A stretch of DNA of 53,488 nt from Phycisphaerales bacterium (lineage in GTDB: Bacteria > Planctomycetota > Phycisphaerae > Phycisphaerales > JAGLTS01). The notes under the pieces were generated by a model that had not been told where the DNA came from, ran no database searches, and saw nothing but the letters and a program-made list of their open reading frames with translations. Positions within the stretch are counted from its first letter, which is position 1. The number at the start of each line of letters is the position of its first letter. The DNA lies in the NCBI GenBank assembly GCA_023135165.1, contig JAGLTS010000030.1:1-53488 (forward strand). The letters are read 5' to 3'. The translations under genes were made by a program, and so were the position numbers. This document shows, one piece after another, positions 1 through 8,740 of the stretch.

Positions 1-885
1 CCCAATGATCTGTTCGATCGTGCCCCACACTGCCGCAAGACCACCGAGAATCAGTAGCGTCCTGCGCAGGAAGATCCTTGACAAACCGAGCAGCACAATC
101 GCCAGTCCGTACGCGAACGCAGTCTGCATCCACGGCCGATGATTGTTATAGAAGACCTCAAGCGAGACCCGCCGAGCAGTGTCCTTGTCGAGCGTACCGG
201 CGCGCTTGATGGCGATGACAAGGTCCGTCACCGCCTTCTGAATGCCCTGCTGATTCACATAGGCTGTCCGCAAAGCAGCAAGCGCCGCTTGCACATCCTC
301 CGCGCCCGGATCGGCGGAAAAGAGTCCAACCGACAGAAAATCAGGCCCGTCCGGGCTAGGCACGATCCGCAGTTCCTTACCTTCCGCAAACGCGCCAATC
401 GTCTCAACTGCGCTCCATGCAGCCATCGCCCGCTGCTGCTGCTTCGTTGCGCGGAACTGTGGGTCGGCTTCCCTCGCCTGCATGTATCCGTCGATGACTT
501 CGCGCAGTCCGGCCAGATTCGCGAGTTCCACCGGTGAGAAGAACTTGCGCTTCGGGTCCAGGCCGATCTTCGTCTTGAGCGGTCGATCCTCGATCGTGAT
601 CAGCTCTTGCTCGAAGAGCGTCTCGGTGTGGAGCAGCAGATCACACAGCAACTGCACGCGATGCTTGCCTGAGAACCCGTTTGGGCCTCTGCCCTCTTTC
701 CAATGCGCCCGTCCCGTCAGTTGGACCGCGAGGTTCTTCGCATAGGTATCCAGGGGCATCGTTCTTCCCGAGTCCTGAACCGCGATGGCGCCGATCGTCT
801 CGACCCACTCGGGCGCCTTCTCCCGACCCCATGCGGCGGGTGTCAGGCTCAGCATCAGCACAAATAGCGGGAGAACACGCTTCAT
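1..885 (-). CDS. CcsA/CcsB-type cytochrome c assembly protein, N-terminal part
   Basis: Only the first 295 codons are in the window; the gene runs off the left edge with no stop. The ATG at 885 overlaps the stop of the ResB-like gene by ATGA, so the two are translationally coupled. The protein starts with a signal peptide or anchor (MKRVLPLFVLMLSLTPAAWG). Residues near 33-60 carry the block VQDSGRTMPLDTYAKNL, which resembles the extracytoplasmic N-terminal region fused to CcsA in Bacteroidetes and planctomycetes. A first membrane segment (FAYGLAIVLLGLSRIFL) appears near residue 260 and a second begins at the edge. In System II cytochrome c maturation, CcsA carries heme across the membrane for attachment to apocytochromes, working with ResB/Ccs1. 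The heme-handling WWD domain would lie outside the window, so the call rests on the N-terminal block and on the ResB neighbour. Confidence 0.72.
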   Translation of the reverse strand, partial: MKRVLPLFVLMLSLTPAAWGREKAPEWVETIGAIAVQDSGRTMPLDTYAKNLAVQLTGRAHWKEGRGPNGFSGKHRVQLLCDLLLHTETLFEQELITIEDRPLKTKIGLDPKRKFFSPVELANLAGLREVIDGYMQAREADPQFRATKQQQRAMAAWSAVETIGAFAEGKELRIVPSPDGPDFLSVGLFSADPGAEDVQAALAALRTAYVNQQGIQKAVTDLVIAIKRAGTLDKDTARRVSLEVFYNNHRPWMQTAFAYGLAIVLLGLSRIFLRRTLLILGGLAAVWGTIEQIIG

Positions 886-2597
886 TGTGCGCCTCCTTTG
901 CGCGAACCGAGCATCGGCACGCCGGGATGACCGTGGCTGAATACTCGGCTGTAGAACACGATGACGATCCCAACGCATAGCAGCGTGCAACCGATGTATG
1001 TGAGCGGCAGGCCCGGGTCTTTCATCACGCTGAAGACCGACACGTCATCGCCGATGTAGCTCGACTGATATACCTTCCAGCCTGCGTGCTTGAACGGATT
1101 GTTCATCCAGATGCGGTGCGGTTGCCATTTCCCATCGCCAATCTTCACCGCCACGTCGGACTCGTACGCCATGGCCATCCTGCTGCCGGGGTAATCGGTC
1201 CTGCGAAAGTCATCAAGCTGGACGGTGAAAGGCAGTTCGCGTGTCGCCGGGCCGTACCGGAGCAGACCGGGTTGACCCTCCACCGTAAATGGGACTTCGC
1301 CATTCCATGGAACATGCACAGGCTCGGTCTGCGGCCCGTCATCCAGTTTGACCAGGAGGACCGGTCGATTCGCTTCACCCGCCGGCGCTTCGACGAACTC
1401 GGTCGTGCGTTGCGCGTGTGTGAAGTGACTGAGCACACGGAACCGCATGTCATCCAACTCGACGTCGTAGGGCGGGCTGCCTTTGTGCGACACGTCGGCG
1501 ATGACGCCGTCTGCCCCTTCCCGCACGGTGCGAAGCCCACCCTCGGTCCGTTGAAACACGACTCGCTGGGTTATCGATGGGCCGTGACCGAAGTGCAAGG
1601 CCGCGCCGGACGGCGTCGTGCCCTGCACGATCCGCGACATGGGCTGCGGGAAGCCGGCGAAGGCGAAATGCCGTTCGATCGTGCCCGCATCATCCGTGAG
1701 CACGACTTGGATCGCCGGGTTCTGTCCGCCCGGATCACCTTCCTGCAATCCGTCATCCCCGACCATGGCATTGCGAAACCGCGCGACCGAGACGACCCGC
1801 CAGCCTGGGAACGCCTGCTGATCCGCCTCGCCGAGCGGGAACTCCTCCCCACCAATGACGAAATGTGGACCTGTCGCGTCACCTTCCGTGGTCGGTTGCG
1901 GCTGAAACTCCTCACCGATGGGCAGCACGCGGAGGCGGATATCGTTCATGACGGGCGCCGCCTCGTCGCTCGCGGTCTGGCCGAGCCACGATCCGGTCGT
2001 TGCCGTGTGATCGAAGGCGATCTCCACCGCGTGGAACGGCTCGGCTCCGTCGTCGGTGATCTGCGATTGAGCCTCGCTGTTCGCCCAGCGGCCAACCACG
2101 GTCAGCCGAACATCACCGATGGCCATGTGCGCGTTGCGCGAGTCGATGACGGTGGATGCCTCCGTCGTGAAGCCTCCATCCTCATGCACGTGCCATTGGA
2201 GCTGGTCGCCTGCGATTTCGAGCATGTTGCTCGACATGCCCTCGCGCAGCGTGATGTGGCCTTCGACGCGTGTGAAGAGCGATGTGAACCCGCCGACGAT
2301 GAGCACGACAAGCCCAGCGTGGACGAGGATGAAGCCGACGTGACGGCGTCTCCACGGGTAGCGCTCGATCACCGCGAAGAGAAGGCTGGCGCACATCCAG
2401 ACCATGAGCAGGATGAACCACCATGAGCCGTACACCCGCGCCCGGGCTATCTCCGCGGTGGAGGCCGACTCGATCCACGTCCCCGCGATCAGGGCGATCG
2501 CGACGAGGATCATTCCGGGGATCACGGTTCTCAGATCGCCGACAAAACAGACGACTCGGCCGATCGGTGTCTTATGCCAAGCATGGGTATGGGCCAT
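882..2597 (-). CDS. resB: ResB/Ccs1-like cytochrome c biogenesis protein
   Basis: 571 residues. Three membrane segments lie in the first 110 residues (VIPGMILVAIALIAG, WWFILLMVWMCASLLF, GFILVHAGLVVLIVGGF), followed by a large extracytoplasmic beta-rich region of about 400 residues and a final membrane segment near 535-556. The end has the ResB signature KDPGLPLTYIGCTLLCVGI. This is the Ccs1/ResB layout: the protein pairs with CcsA in System II to move heme and keep it and the apocytochrome CxxCH thiols reduced at the outer face of the membrane. The downstream gene is the CcsA-like partner, overlapping by 4 bases. I kept the start at 2597 because MAHTHAWHKTPIG leads directly into the first conserved segment; no strong ribosome binding site is visible. 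Confidence 0.85.
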   Translation of the reverse strand: MAHTHAWHKTPIGRVVCFVGDLRTVIPGMILVAIALIAGTWIESASTAEIARARVYGSWWFILLMVWMCASLLFAVIERYPWRRRHVGFILVHAGLVVLIVGGFTSLFTRVEGHITLREGMSSNMLEIAGDQLQWHVHEDGGFTTEASTVIDSRNAHMAIGDVRLTVVGRWANSEAQSQITDDGAEPFHAVEIAFDHTATTGSWLGQTASDEAAPVMNDIRLRVLPIGEEFQPQPTTEGDATGPHFVIGGEEFPLGEADQQAFPGWRVVSVARFRNAMVGDDGLQEGDPGGQNPAIQVVLTDDAGTIERHFAFAGFPQPMSRIVQGTTPSGAALHFGHGPSITQRVVFQRTEGGLRTVREGADGVIADVSHKGSPPYDVELDDMRFRVLSHFTHAQRTTEFVEAPAGEANRPVLLVKLDDGPQTEPVHVPWNGEVPFTVEGQPGLLRYGPATRELPFTVQLDDFRRTDYPGSRMAMAYESDVAVKIGDGKWQPHRIWMNNPFKHAGWKVYQSSYIGDDVSVFSVMKDPGLPLTYIGCTLLCVGIVIVFYSRVFSHGHPGVPMLGSRKGGAQ

Positions 2598-2603
2598 CGG
2601 TCA

Positions 2604-2655
2604 TTACTTCCGTAACCCGGTTCGTCGCCGGGGCTTCTCTACGGGGTTACTTCCG
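2604..2655. promoter_or_regulatory. Inverted and direct repeats upstream of the resB operon
   Basis: Just upstream of the resB start, GTAACCC (2612-2618) pairs with GGGTTAC (2644-2650). The 9-mer TTACTTCCG occurs at 2604-2612 and again at 2647-2655. The mixture of inverted and direct copies in 52 bases fits an operator or a 5' UTR hairpin for the cytochrome assembly operon. No regulator is identified. The rest of the 200-base gap to 2798 shows nothing recognisable. Confidence 0.3.
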
Positions 2656-2798
2656 GGGTGAACGCGGAACGATACCCAAGAGGAAGCGCCCGTGCACATC
2701 GAGGACACTCAACGAGCCGAGTGCGTTGTCCGGATTCGCTCGTGACGCGACACGGCGCCGGTCCGCACATTATCCCGGACAACCGCGTCGGATCTGCG

Positions 2799-4340
2799 TC
2801 ATCCGGCGCAGCCAAAGTCCGCGAGCAGGATGGCGAGGTCCGACTGATCCGTGTCGTCATCGCCGTCGAGATCGCCGCCGGCGCTGATGCTGTATGCAGC
2901 CAACAGGATGCCCAGATCGTTCTGATCCGTGTCGTCATCGCCATTCAGATCACCGATGCACTGCGTCGCCCACGGATTGGAGACATCCGGCAGCGGTGCG
3001 ATGCGCAGCAGCACTTGCCTGTATCCATATTGTGGGAGAAGCGCCGTGCCGATCACGTACGCCGTCTGATCGACGATCTTCAAGTGGCCATACTCGAATG
3101 ATTCGAACATCGCCCCGTAATCATCACCATCGATCACACCATCGTTGTTCGCGTCGAGCAGATCGCCCGCTTGCAGGATGAGTTCACCGTTGTAGATGAG
3201 CACGTCGCGTTCTTGCTCATCATCGGTGAGTACCGTCCATCCATACGCTGCATTGCCTGATTCATCCACCGCAACAAACTCAGGCTCATCGATGTACGTT
3301 GCCCCAGCAAGCTGCGTGCAGTTGTTCCCCTCTTCCGCAACGATCACGCCACCGTAGGCGATAAAGCCGGTTGGCACATCGCCAGTCAGTTCGCCGCCGA
3401 TCATCAGTTCGCTCCCCGAGGAGAGCGCGACCAGTTCAATGTCGGAGATAACTCGCCCACCGATCTGCTCGCCGGCGCTGAGAATCACCTGATCGTCCAG
3501 GAACACCTTGTGTTGCTCCCCGCTGGGCACTGAAGCAACCCGCCCGATGAAGTAGACCTCTCCCGTTTCTCGCAGGATCCCTGAGGGTCCAGACCTCTCT
3601 ACGCACTCGAAACTGCCGATCCCTTCAAGGCTCTGAACTGGGTCACCTTCGTAAATCACCGGTTGTGCATTGAACGGAACAGCATCCTCGGTCGCGACAA
3701 ACAGACCTCTACCACCGATACAAGGCAGACTGATGAACGCAAACGCATGCGGAACGCTGGCGTCATCCAATCTCACACATGTGATGCCCGCCCATGAAAG
3801 CAGCTCATAGCCGGTCCATATCTCCTCGCCCGCACCGAAGTGGAAGATGCACTCATCGCCGCCGGACCACACCAGAACGGCCTCCCTCTGGTCGAATGAG
3901 CATCCCTCGCATTCAAGCCTCCCGACAAACCCGATCTCGCCCAGCGCATTGATTGAGAAGCTCTTGACGCTGCTCAGGTCGGCGTACACCGGATCGCCTC
4001 CCGGTTCATCAGGATGCCCGATGACCGACATCGGCGCACCACCAATCACAACGTCCCCATCCAGCCAGATAACAGGGTCTTCGGTTGTTCTCCCGGTAAC
4101 GGCAGGTCGTCCGTCCGGACTGACCACGAGCCTGCTAAAGCTCTCCCAGAGAACCGTCGGCGTCACATTCGCGTGCTCTCGCAATAAGACCGATGCGATA
4201 GGAACCTCAGCCGAGGTCGCGCTGACGACCAGCAGCACAGCACCGCCTCCCACGGCGCTGACACACGCGCGCCTCAAGGCGGCTACCACATGGCCGCGCA
4301 TCAGTCTCGCCGTCTCTGTGTGGTACTGTCTGTTATTCAT
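2799..4340 (-). CDS. Secreted protein of unknown function with C-terminal dockerin-like tail
   Basis: About 513 residues. After the start there is a basic stretch and a hydrophobic signal-like segment (VGGGAVLLVVSATSAEV). The middle consists of repeated short units about values, events and GRV/VIGG turns that I cannot assign to a family; it may form a beta-propeller. The C-terminus has two EF-hand-like repeats, GDLNGDDDTDQNDLGILLAA and GDLDGDDDTDQSDLAILLAD, ending FGCAG. Such paired Asp-rich repeats are the type I dockerin fold and bind calcium. Start choice is uncertain: ATG 4340 overlaps the end of the upstream gene, ATG 4301 is closer to the signal segment, and longer starts would lie inside the upstream gene. 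The gene follows the Asp-box protein by overlap, so the two are probably co-transcribed. Confidence 0.7.
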   Translation of the reverse strand: MNNRQYHTETARLMRGHVVAALRRACVSAVGGGAVLLVVSATSAEVPIASVLLREHANVTPTVLWESFSRLVVSPDGRPAVTGRTTEDPVIWLDGDVVIGGAPMSVIGHPDEPGGDPVYADLSSVKSFSINALGEIGFVGRLECEGCSFDQREAVLVWSGGDECIFHFGAGEEIWTGYELLSWAGITCVRLDDASVPHAFAFISLPCIGGRGLFVATEDAVPFNAQPVIYEGDPVQSLEGIGSFECVERSGPSGILRETGEVYFIGRVASVPSGEQHKVFLDDQVILSAGEQIGGRVISDIELVALSSGSELMIGGELTGDVPTGFIAYGGVIVAEEGNNCTQLAGATYIDEPEFVAVDESGNAAYGWTVLTDDEQERDVLIYNGELILQAGDLLDANNDGVIDGDDYGAMFESFEYGHLKIVDQTAYVIGTALLPQYGYRQVLLRIAPLPDVSNPWATQCIGDLNGDDDTDQNDLGILLAAYSISAGGDLDGDDDTDQSDLAILLADFGCAG

Positions 4341-6075
4341 CACATGTGATTCCATAGTTCGCCAAGAGGATGCCGAGGTCGGACTGATCCACATCTCCAT
4401 CGGCGTCGATATCCGCACCTTCGTTGTAGTGTAGATCGCCCGGCATCAGATCGTATGACGCGAGCAGGACTCCCAAGTCGTTCTGATCGACATCGCGGTC
4501 ACCATCCACATCGCCGGGACAGTCGAACTCGCATTCATCGAGGATGCCGTTGCCGTTGCCATCCGCCGCCGTCCCTGCTGCGAGTTCACATTCATCAGGG
4601 ATGCCGTTCTCGTTGCAGTCGGGACTGTCGCCGACCGCGATGTCTTCCGCGTCGTCGATGCCGTTCTGATTGCAGTCATACGGCCCGATGCGCAGAAAGT
4701 ACACATCCTGCTCACTGTTGAATGTTGCGGAGTATGCGATGTTCGCGCCCAGAAGGTCGGATGTCATGCCGATGTAGTCGCCGATCTTGCTCTGGTTCGG
4801 CCAGCCAATCCACGAATCGAACGGCGGGCTGAGCACCTGATTGGGCGCCCACGTGTCGCCGGCGTCAATCGAGTACGAGTAGTACAGTTCTGATATGTTC
4901 GTTTCACCGCTGCAGCGCGTGTCATACCACACGGCGTCAATCCGGCCGTTGGGCGCAACGGACATCGTGCCGAACCACTGCCACGCATTTGTGTCAACCG
5001 GATCATCATTGATGCGGACGGGGAAGCTCCATGTTTCGCCGCGATCGGTGCTACGCGTGAACATGACGTCAAGCGGGTCATCGGCGCCCGACGGGTCGAC
5101 TGAACAGAGCACATACACATTACCTCGCATCGAGCCATCCGAGTGATCCGCGGCAACCCACACCTGTCCGAGAAGGCCGCCGGGATTCGGGTCGCCACCA
5201 ATCACCATCCTCCCGCCGAGACCAACTTCGGTCACCCAATCGAACGTCGGCATCACCTCCGCGTCTTGCGCATCGTCGGACCGCTCGATGACTGTGGCGC
5301 CGGAGAAAGTCCCGACGATATACAGCTCGCCGTCCGGCCCAACGTCGAGCGTGCCCCACTTCACACGGGCCGGGAACTCCATCGGTTCGATGAACGATTG
5401 CCCACCATCCGTTGAACGCGTGAACTGATCCACTCCGGTCCAGTAGAAGTACATATTGCCTCGTCCGATACCATCGGTTCTGTCAATGGCCATCCAGCCC
5501 TTGTCCCAGCCGTATGCGTAGACGCCGTCGGTCCACGTGACGCCCGCATCCGTCGAACTGTGCAGGAAGTAGTAGAACGGGTCGTCAACGAACGACAGAC
5601 TGTAGTAGTAGAACACGCCGTCGGCGTTGCAGCCCACGACGGGATCGCTGCGCGCCACGCCCGGCGCGAGCACGCCCGGGAACGCCCACGTCCGCCCGCC
5701 GTCGTGGCTGTACGCGTAGCCCGCCTGACGGAAGTCCGACTCGATCGCGTCGAACTGACGCCAACCGATGACGATGCGGTTCGGCGCGGTCGGATCGACG
5801 GCGATCGTCGTCTCATTCGCCGCGTCACCGGGCGTGTTGCCGCCGAACGCATCGATGTTGACCTGCACGCTCGTGAACGGACCGCGCGTCACGAACTTCG
5901 TCGGACGGACCGGCTGCAAGGCTGGGGCGCGATCCGATGGAATCCACGGCCCGACCTCACCCGTCTCATGCGGGCCTGCCGTGTCCGCCGGATCAGCCTC
6001 CGGCTCCGCGCTTGCCTGCGCCGCGCACCAGCAACCCACACACATCACCACGACCATCGCTTGACTGACCTTCAT
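4333..6075 (-). CDS. Secreted Asp-box (BNR/sialidase-like) protein with calcium-binding repeats and dockerin-like tail
   Basis: 580 residues from ATG 6075, which has a good ribosome binding site (AAGGGAG) and begins a clean signal peptide (MKVSQAMVVVMCVGCWCAAQASA). At least five Asp-boxes of the S/TxDxGxTW type are visible (SHDGGRTW, SSTDAGVTW, STDGGQSF, STDRGETW, SIDAGDTW), which mark the blades of a sialidase-type beta-propeller. They show the fold, not catalysis: I did not identify the arginine triad and nucleophile of true sialidases. After the propeller come thrombospondin-3-like units (DCNQNGIDDAEDI, DCNENGIPDECEL, GNGNGILDECEF) that bind calcium, then two dockerin-like repeats. The product is probably exported and displayed at the cell surface or secreted. 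It is divergent from ruvC. Confidence 0.8.
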   Translation of the reverse strand: MKVSQAMVVVMCVGCWCAAQASAEPEADPADTAGPHETGEVGPWIPSDRAPALQPVRPTKFVTRGPFTSVQVNIDAFGGNTPGDAANETTIAVDPTAPNRIVIGWRQFDAIESDFRQAGYAYSHDGGRTWAFPGVLAPGVARSDPVVGCNADGVFYYYSLSFVDDPFYYFLHSSTDAGVTWTDGVYAYGWDKGWMAIDRTDGIGRGNMYFYWTGVDQFTRSTDGGQSFIEPMEFPARVKWGTLDVGPDGELYIVGTFSGATVIERSDDAQDAEVMPTFDWVTEVGLGGRMVIGGDPNPGGLLGQVWVAADHSDGSMRGNVYVLCSVDPSGADDPLDVMFTRSTDRGETWSFPVRINDDPVDTNAWQWFGTMSVAPNGRIDAVWYDTRCSGETNISELYYSYSIDAGDTWAPNQVLSPPFDSWIGWPNQSKIGDYIGMTSDLLGANIAYSATFNSEQDVYFLRIGPYDCNQNGIDDAEDIAVGDSPDCNENGIPDECELAAGTAADGNGNGILDECEFDCPGDVDGDRDVDQNDLGVLLASYDLMPGDLHYNEGADIDADGDVDQSDLGILLANYGITCDE

Positions 6076-6208
6076 GCCGGCTCCCTTCCACGCGCGATGC
6101 ATCCCGCACGTTCCTGTCCACACCGAATCATGACCGCTGTCAGCACAGGCGTCCAGTGTTTTCCAGCCAAAACGCTGACTGACACGCGCCGGCTGCTATC
6201 CTGCACCC

Positions 6209-6700
6209 ATGCGGATCATCGGGATCGATCCTGGGTTGCTGCGGACGGGCTATGGCTGCGTTGATGTTGCAGATGCTGCTGAGCCGACGTTTGTCGAGGC
6301 GGGCGTCTTCCGGCTCAATTCGAAGACTCCCATGGCGGATCGCCTCGGCGCACTTCACGATGACATGAGCGAGCTACTCAGTCGGCTCGAACCGAAGCGC
6401 ATCGTCGTCGAGAAGCTGTACGCGCACTACAAACATCCGACGACGGCCATCGTCATGGGCCACGCGCGCGGCGTGATCCTGCTCGCTGCGATTCAGCGCG
6501 GTATTGAGGTCGATGAGCTGGGCGCGACCGAGGTCAAGAAGGCGATCACAGGCTTCGGCCACGCGACGAAAAGGCAGGTACAGCTTGCGGTGCAGGCGCA
6601 GTGCGGTCTCGCCGAGCCGCCGTCGCCGGTTGATGTGTCGGATGCGATTGCGATCGCGCTGTGTGCCGCGCGACGTGTTCGGCCGGCGCCCTTGATGTAG
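6209..6700 (+). CDS. ruvC: Holliday junction resolvase RuvC
   Basis: 163 residues, close to the usual 160-175. The N-terminus MRIIGIDPGLLRTGYG is the RNase H-like signature. The four acidic catalytic residues can be placed: Asp7 in IDPG, Glu68 in RIVVEKLY, and Asp142 and Asp145 in VDVSDAIAIAL. RuvC cuts four-way DNA junctions symmetrically, as a dimer, after RuvAB branch migration. ruvB lies convergent 37 bases downstream, but ruvA is not in the window, so the ruvCAB operon is broken up here. Confidence 0.95.
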   Translation: MRIIGIDPGLLRTGYGCVDVADAAEPTFVEAGVFRLNSKTPMADRLGALHDDMSELLSRLEPKRIVVEKLYAHYKHPTTAIVMGHARGVILLAAIQRGIEVDELGATEVKKAITGFGHATKRQVQLAVQAQCGLAEPPSPVDVSDAIAIALCAARRVRPAPLM

Positions 6701-6708
6701 CGATGCGC

Positions 6709-6730
6709 GCTCCCCTTCGGGTCGCGGCCA
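6709..6730. repeat. 22-base dispersed repeat, copy 1
   Basis: Between the convergent ruvC and ruvB ends lies GCTCCCCTTCGGGTCGCGGC followed by CA. The same 22-mer with one difference (A for G at the 16th base) is at 44195-44216, inside the 3' end of the O-antigen ligase-like gene. CCCC-TTC-GGG can form a small hairpin. Two near-identical copies 37 kb apart suggest a short genome-wide repeat. Confidence 0.45.
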
Positions 6731-6737
6731 CACGTGA

Positions 6738-7784
6738 TCAAGATTCATCGAAAAACAAACCATCCGTATCAGGCGACAGTTCCACGCCAACGTGTTTCGC
6801 GCCGTCGATCGTGAGTTGCCTACCGCGGCGGGTGCGCGCGAGGAAGCCGATTTGCAGCAGATAAGGCTCGACCACATCTTCAAGCGTGCCGGAGTCCTCG
6901 CCGAGCGTGGCGGCGATCGCTTCCAAGCCGACCGGCCCGCCTCGATACGTCGTGCCGATCACCTTCAGATAGCTGCGATCCAGATGATCCAGCCCCAATC
7001 GATCGACACCTTCGAGCGTCAGCGCGTCTTCAACGACCTTGGATGTCACTCGGCCCGCCGTCCGCACCTGCGCGAAGTCGCGCACGCGACGAAGCAGCCG
7101 GTTGGCGATGCGCGGCGTACCTCGTGATCGTGCGCCAATGTCACGCAACGGCGCATCGTCGAGCGTCACAGAGAGCAGCGCAGCGCTTCGGCGCAAGATG
7201 CACAGGAGATCGTCGATCTCATAGTAGCGCAGGTGGTGCGTGATGCCGAACCTGCCTCGCAGCGGCGACGTGATGAGGCCGGCCCGCGTCGTCGCGCCAA
7301 TGAGGGTGAACGGCTTGATGGGGATATGCACCGTCCGTGCGTTCAGCCCGCTATCGACCTGCACATCGACGCGGAAGTCCTCCATCGCGGGATAGATGTA
7401 CTCCTCGACGGCGACGGGCATGCGGTGGATCTCGTCGATGAAGAGCACATCGCGCGGGGCGAGCTTGGTGAGCGTGCCGACGAGGTCGCTGCCTCGCGTG
7501 AGCGCCGGGCCTGATGTGGTGTAGCAGGTCGATCCCATCTCGTTGGCGATGACGTGGGCGAGCGTGGTCTTGCCCAGGCCGGGCGGGCCGTGCAGCAGGA
7601 TGTGCTCGGCAGGTTCGTTGCGTCCCCGCGCCGCCTCGATCGCGATGGTGATGCGTTCGATCAGGTCTCGTTGGCCGACAAACTCATCGAGCGTCGTGGG
7701 GCGCAGCGACCAGTTCTGCACCTCGTCACTGACGCTCTGCGCCTCCGCGGAAATGGTCCGTTCAATCGCCATGAGCGACATCAT
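6738..7784 (-). CDS. ruvB: Holliday junction branch migration helicase RuvB
   Basis: 348 residues, typical length. The N-terminal LRPTTLDEFVGQ motif, Walker A GPPGLGKTT (about 66-74), Walker B LFIDEIH (about 114-120), sensor 1 LIGATTRAG and the C-terminal winged-helix region (GTTYRGGPVGLEAIAATLGE) are all present. RuvB is the AAA+ hexameric motor that pulls DNA through the RuvA-bound junction. The start could also be ATG 7781 or 7772; all overlap the end of the upstream bpt-like gene, so the two are translationally coupled. There is no ruvA alongside. Confidence 0.95.
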   Translation of the reverse strand: MMSLMAIERTISAEAQSVSDEVQNWSLRPTTLDEFVGQRDLIERITIAIEAARGRNEPAEHILLHGPPGLGKTTLAHVIANEMGSTCYTTSGPALTRGSDLVGTLTKLAPRDVLFIDEIHRMPVAVEEYIYPAMEDFRVDVQVDSGLNARTVHIPIKPFTLIGATTRAGLITSPLRGRFGITHHLRYYEIDDLLCILRRSAALLSVTLDDAPLRDIGARSRGTPRIANRLLRRVRDFAQVRTAGRVTSKVVEDALTLEGVDRLGLDHLDRSYLKVIGTTYRGGPVGLEAIAATLGEDSGTLEDVVEPYLLQIGFLARTRRGRQLTIDGAKHVGVELSPDTDGLFFDES

Positions 7785-8568
7785 ACGCCGAACGGGCGGT
7801 CACGGGTGAATCGTCCGCGCCAGCGGTTGGCCCTTTCAGCGCCGGGTCCGCTTGGTCCGGCGATCGCCACACGTGGTCAGTCCCGAGTAGCTCATGCGGG
7901 CCGAACTTGGCCTTGTAGTCCATCGTCCGTGCACCAACCACCCAGTGCCCGAGGTGGTAGTACCGTTTCGATAGCTTTTGACACAACTCGATTTCGCACA
8001 GAACGCTCAGCGTCCCCAGGCTGCGCGACCGCTCCTGTGGGTCGAAGTAGAAATACACGCTGCTCAAGCAGCTCGGCGTCACATCGAGGATCCCCACCCC
8101 GACGATGCGCTCACCGACCCGATACACCGTCTCGATCGACTGGGTTGGCGAGTCGTACAGGAAACGCTCGTGCTCCTCGGGCGACCCGGTCATCTGCCCA
8201 TCATGCTGAGAGGCGATGTAGCGCCGGTACAGGTCCGCCTTCTCGTCGGTCGGCTGCGGATCACCCCACGTCATGATGACATCGCGGTTGCGCCGACGAA
8301 CCCGGCGCTGGCTGCGCGTCGGGTGGAAGTCGGCCGCCTCCACACGGAGCGGGATGCACGCCTCACATTGCGGACACGCCAGCGTGTAGAAGACCTCGCC
8401 GCTGCGCCGCCAGCCGAGATCCAGCAAAGCCTCGTACAGATCGCCGGGCATGAAGTCCACTTGGAACCCACGATGCGCCGCCTCACGCCCCGGTAGGTAG
8501 GGGCACGGCATCGGACCCACCACAGGCAGGCTCATCAAGGCATCGGATGGAATCACCGTGTCGGACAT
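7762..8568 (-). CDS. bpt: Aspartate/glutamate leucyltransferase (Bpt/Ate family)
   Basis: 268 residues from ATG 8568 (a GTG lies one codon upstream). The N-terminal half has the family block PCPYLPGREAAHRGF and the cysteine motif CPQCEACIPLRV. The C-terminal half has SCLSSVYFYFDP, SLGTLSVLCEIEL and MDYKAKFGPHELL, which match the GNAT-like acyltransferase domain of arginyl- and leucyl-protein transferases. In bacteria such enzymes (Bpt) move leucine from leucyl-tRNA onto proteins with N-terminal Asp or Glu, marking them for ClpS-ClpAP. The amino acid used cannot be told from sequence alone; an arginyltransferase activity is the alternative. The gene's end overlaps the ruvB start by up to 23 bases. 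Confidence 0.88.
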   Translation of the reverse strand: MSDTVIPSDALMSLPVVGPMPCPYLPGREAAHRGFQVDFMPGDLYEALLDLGWRRSGEVFYTLACPQCEACIPLRVEAADFHPTRSQRRVRRRNRDVIMTWGDPQPTDEKADLYRRYIASQHDGQMTGSPEEHERFLYDSPTQSIETVYRVGERIVGVGILDVTPSCLSSVYFYFDPQERSRSLGTLSVLCEIELCQKLSKRYYHLGHWVVGARTMDYKAKFGPHELLGTDHVWRSPDQADPALKGPTAGADDSPVTARSAYDVAHGD

Positions 8569-8740
8569 CACAACAACTACCTGCGCAGTTCGTCGTCCGG
8601 GACGACCGAGGTGGGTATCTTACGCATATCGAGCGGGGGACCGACGACCCGACGCCCACCGGCCAGTCGTCAATGAGGTAAGCTACAGCCATCGAGTCGG
8701 CCGATGATTCTACGTGCAGGATGCAACGGGAGGACCAACA

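Noticed and set aside
1086..2426. Long plus-strand open frame (446 codons)
   Set aside because: It is antisense to the ResB-like gene, is rich in Arg/His/Asp, and has no domain or ribosome binding site; it is a codon-bias shadow.
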